Origin: Clostridia bacterium
GTDB lineage: Bacteria > Bacillota_A > Clostridia > UMGS1810
Direction: 5' to 3'
NCBI GenBank assembly: GCA_017437345.1
Contig: JAFSBJ010000101.1
Coordinates: forward strand, 1-5,985
DNA: 5,985 bases
Below the pieces are notes generated by a model. That model was given only the letters and a program-made list of their open reading frames with translations. It was not told where the DNA came from and made no database searches. Numbering within the stretch: position 1 is the stretch's first letter; each line of letters opens with the position of its first letter. The translations under genes were made by a program, and so were the position numbers. Below, piece after piece: positions 4,649 to 5,985 of the stretch.

Positions 4649-4973
4649 TAATATAGTTATATTTGGCACCCTGCGTTATTTCAGCAAGATATTCATTTAA
4701 AAGAATGGGATTAGATATAATCTCTTCTTTTTTTATCTTAGAAAGCTTTTTAAAAGCATATTCAAGCTTTGATGCTTCGGAGCGGGATGCACACGACCAC
4801 AGAGCTTCTATTGAAACAGCTTTTTTTGAACGGGTGTATTTTTCACCGCTGCTTCTTCGGGATTTGTGTTCGGAAAAGCGTCTTTCAATATCGGTGGTTA
4901 TGCCGGTATAGAGACTATTGTCGGCACATCGGAGAACATATATATAATATATTTTATCAGCCACTTTATTCAC
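4626..4973 (-). CDS. GIY-YIG domain protein, YhbQ/UPF0213 type
   Basis: A 115-residue protein. Its first 80 residues are a single GIY-YIG nuclease domain: YYIYVLRC (9-16, the GIY strand, Tyr12), LYTGITTD (21-28, the YIG strand, Tyr22), IERRFSEHK (29-37; Arg32 and His36 line up with Arg27 and His31 of I-TevI), YTRSKK, and Glu71 in KLEYAFKKL as the expected metal ligand. Small proteins of this type are widespread; their substrates are poorly known, with DNA repair or processing suggested for some. The last 30 or so residues go beyond the core and match nothing I recognise. The start is a GTG at 4973, two bases after the ATPase stop, with no good ribosome-binding site. A GTG at 4964, preceded by GGTGA at five bases, would give 112 residues and is equally plausible. 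The gene is last in the ABC transporter operon, probably translated by coupling, and its 3' end lies in the terminator hairpin. Confidence 0.88.
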   Translation of the reverse strand: MNKVADKIYYIYVLRCADNSLYTGITTDIERRFSEHKSRRSSGEKYTRSKKAVSIEALWSCASRSEASKLEYAFKKLSKIKKEEIISNPILLNEYLAEITQGAKYNYIKEAVSLV

Positions 4974-4975
4974 CG

Positions 4976-5764
4976 TTATTCTTTTTGAGTTACAAGATTT
5001 AAAAACGCTTTTGTACGCTCATTTTTCGGATTTTCAATAACCTGTTGCGGTGTGCCTTCTTCGGCGATTATGCCATTATCCATAAATATTATTTTATCGG
5101 ACACATTTTTTGCAAAGCCAATTTCATGGGTTACTATAACCATTGTTATATTCTGCTGAGCAAGGCTTTTTATAACCTTTAGAATTTCGCCTGTTAATTC
5201 AGGGTCAAGAGCAGATGTGGGTTCGTCAAAAAAGAGGATTTTGGGCTTTAGCGCCAGGGCTCTGGCGATTGAAACTCTCTGCTGCTGTCCGCCGGAAAGC
5301 TCGCAGGGATAGTTATTGAGTTTATCAGAAAGACCAACTCTTGCAAGAATATCTTTTGCTTCTGCTATGATTTCTTCTTTGATTTTCTTTTTATTCTGTT
5401 TATAATCGGGGCGCTCCTTTGCATGAAGAAGAGGAGCTAAGGCTACATTTTCAAGAGTGCTATACTGCGGGAAAAGGTTAAACGACTGAAAAACCATGCC
5501 AAAATTAAGCTGCGCTTTTCTTATTTCGCTTGCAGAGATTTTCCCCAGGTCTGCACCACTAAAAATAGTTTCACCTTCAACAAGAATTTCGCCTTTATCT
5601 GCTTTCTCCAAAAAGTTGATACATCTTAAAAGAGTTGTTTTTCCGCTTCCGGATGAACCCAGGATTGAAAGAACCTCGCCCTGCTTCATCGAAAAGCTTA
5701 CCCCTTTTAAGACATCAGTTTTTCCAAAGCTTTTATAGAGATTTTTCACTTCGAGAAATTTCAT
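4976..5764 (-). CDS. Polar amino-acid ABC transporter, ATP-binding protein (GlnQ/HisP type)
   Basis: A 262-residue ATPase that would sit on the cytoplasmic face of a membrane permease and drive amino-acid import. All motifs are intact: Walker A GSSGSGKT (36-43), Q-loop Gln93 in VFQSFNLFP, signature LSGGQQQR (156-163), Walker B ILFFDEP (176-182, Glu181 catalytic), D-loop SALD (184-187) and switch His213 in [18 protein letters not shown] and [13 protein letters not shown] are typical of the glutamine/histidine/arginine importer branch. It is about 20 residues longer than the usual 240, through a Lys/Glu-rich insert near 114-136 ([18 protein letters not shown]) in the helical subdomain. The start ATG at 5764 is preferred because AGGTGA lies five bases upstream; a GTG at 5773 is the alternative. 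The permease stop codon TAG overlaps that ribosome-binding site, indicating coupled translation in one operon. The amino acid carried cannot be told from the ATPase. Confidence 0.95.
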   Translation of the reverse strand: MKFLEVKNLYKSFGKTDVLKGVSFSMKQGEVLSILGSSGSGKTTLLRCINFLEKADKGEILVEGETIFSGADLGKISASEIRKAQLNFGMVFQSFNLFPQYSTLENVALAPLLHAKERPDYKQNKKKIKEEIIAEAKDILARVGLSDKLNNYPCELSGGQQQRVSIARALALKPKILFFDEPTSALDPELTGEILKVIKSLAQQNITMVIVTHEIGFAKNVSDKIIFMDNGIIAEEGTPQQVIENPKNERTKAFLNLVTQKE

Positions 5765-5773
5765 TGCTGTCAC

Positions 5774-5985
5774 CTACCCTTTATAATAATCAAGTTTCTT
5801 TTCTATGTAGCCAAAGATAAGAGTGAGAATACCACAGAATGCAAGATAGAAAACTCCGGAATAGAAAAGCGGCCAGAGGATGTGTTCGCTATTCATAAAG
5901 CGTTTTGCATTCCAGGTTATTTCATAGATCATTATGGTGTTGGCAAGGGATGTGTCTTTGACAAGGGTTAAAAACTCATTGCTCA
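5774..5985 (-). CDS. Polar amino-acid ABC transporter, permease (C-terminal part only)
   Basis: The right edge cuts this gene; the visible frame codes for the last 69 residues and a TAG at 5774-5776. NEFLTLVKDTSLANTI matches the conserved cytoplasmic loop following the EAA region of HisM/GlnP-type permeases, the contact with the ATPase. It is followed by a hydrophobic segment, about LWPLFYSGVFYLAFCGILTL, that fits the last transmembrane helix, and a charged cytoplasmic tail (IEKKLDYYKG). Its stop overlaps the ribosome-binding site of the ATPase gene, so the two are in one operon. The N-terminal helices, and probably a substrate-binding protein gene, lie beyond the window. Confidence 0.9.
   Translation of the reverse strand, partial: SNEFLTLVKDTSLANTIMIYEITWNAKRFMNSEHILWPLFYSGVFYLAFCGILTLIFGYIEKKLDYYKG

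Overview
The window looks like chromosomal DNA from a low-GC member of the Firmicutes, most likely a gut-type Clostridia. The reasons are AT-rich spacers, purine-rich ribosome-binding sites (GGAGG, AGGAGG, AGGTGA) 5-9 bases before the starts, near-consensus sigma-A-type promoters, and protein types common in that group. No species can be named from the sequence alone.

Layout. Bases 1-686 (minus) hold a Bro-N domain protein of the phage-antirepressor type; its C-terminus runs off the left edge. Bases 744-1367 (minus) hold a CatA-like O-acetyltransferase, 57 bp upstream of bro-N and probably cotranscribed with it. Its leader has two possible promoters and compact hairpins. Bases 1585-2682 (minus) hold a PfkB-family sugar kinase of the 2-keto-3-deoxygluconate kinase type, closed by a clear intrinsic terminator at 1538-1571. 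Bases 2683-3191 are a 509-bp divergent spacer with the kinase promoter, a possible small RNA or attenuator on the minus strand ending in a terminator hairpin, two possible pyk promoters, repeats and a possible 21-codon leader ORF. Bases 3192-4604 (plus) hold pyruvate kinase. It converges on a minus-strand operon at 4626-5985, read from right to left: amino-acid ABC permease (partial), its ATPase, then a small GIY-YIG domain protein. One hairpin near 4611-4645 lies between the converging genes.

Function. The kinase and pyruvate kinase fit central carbon metabolism: KDG kinase would make KDPG, which is cleaved to pyruvate and glyceraldehyde 3-phosphate, and pyruvate kinase makes pyruvate and ATP from PEP. 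The ABC genes are the inner-membrane and ATPase parts of a polar amino-acid importer; no binding protein lies in the window. The CatA-like and Bro-N genes look like an accessory pair, but no integrase, transposase or attachment site is visible.

No clearly new multi-gene system is evident. The most unusual material is the spacer between the sugar kinase and pyk, followed by the structured leader of the acetyltransferase gene. Both are inferred from sequence pattern alone.
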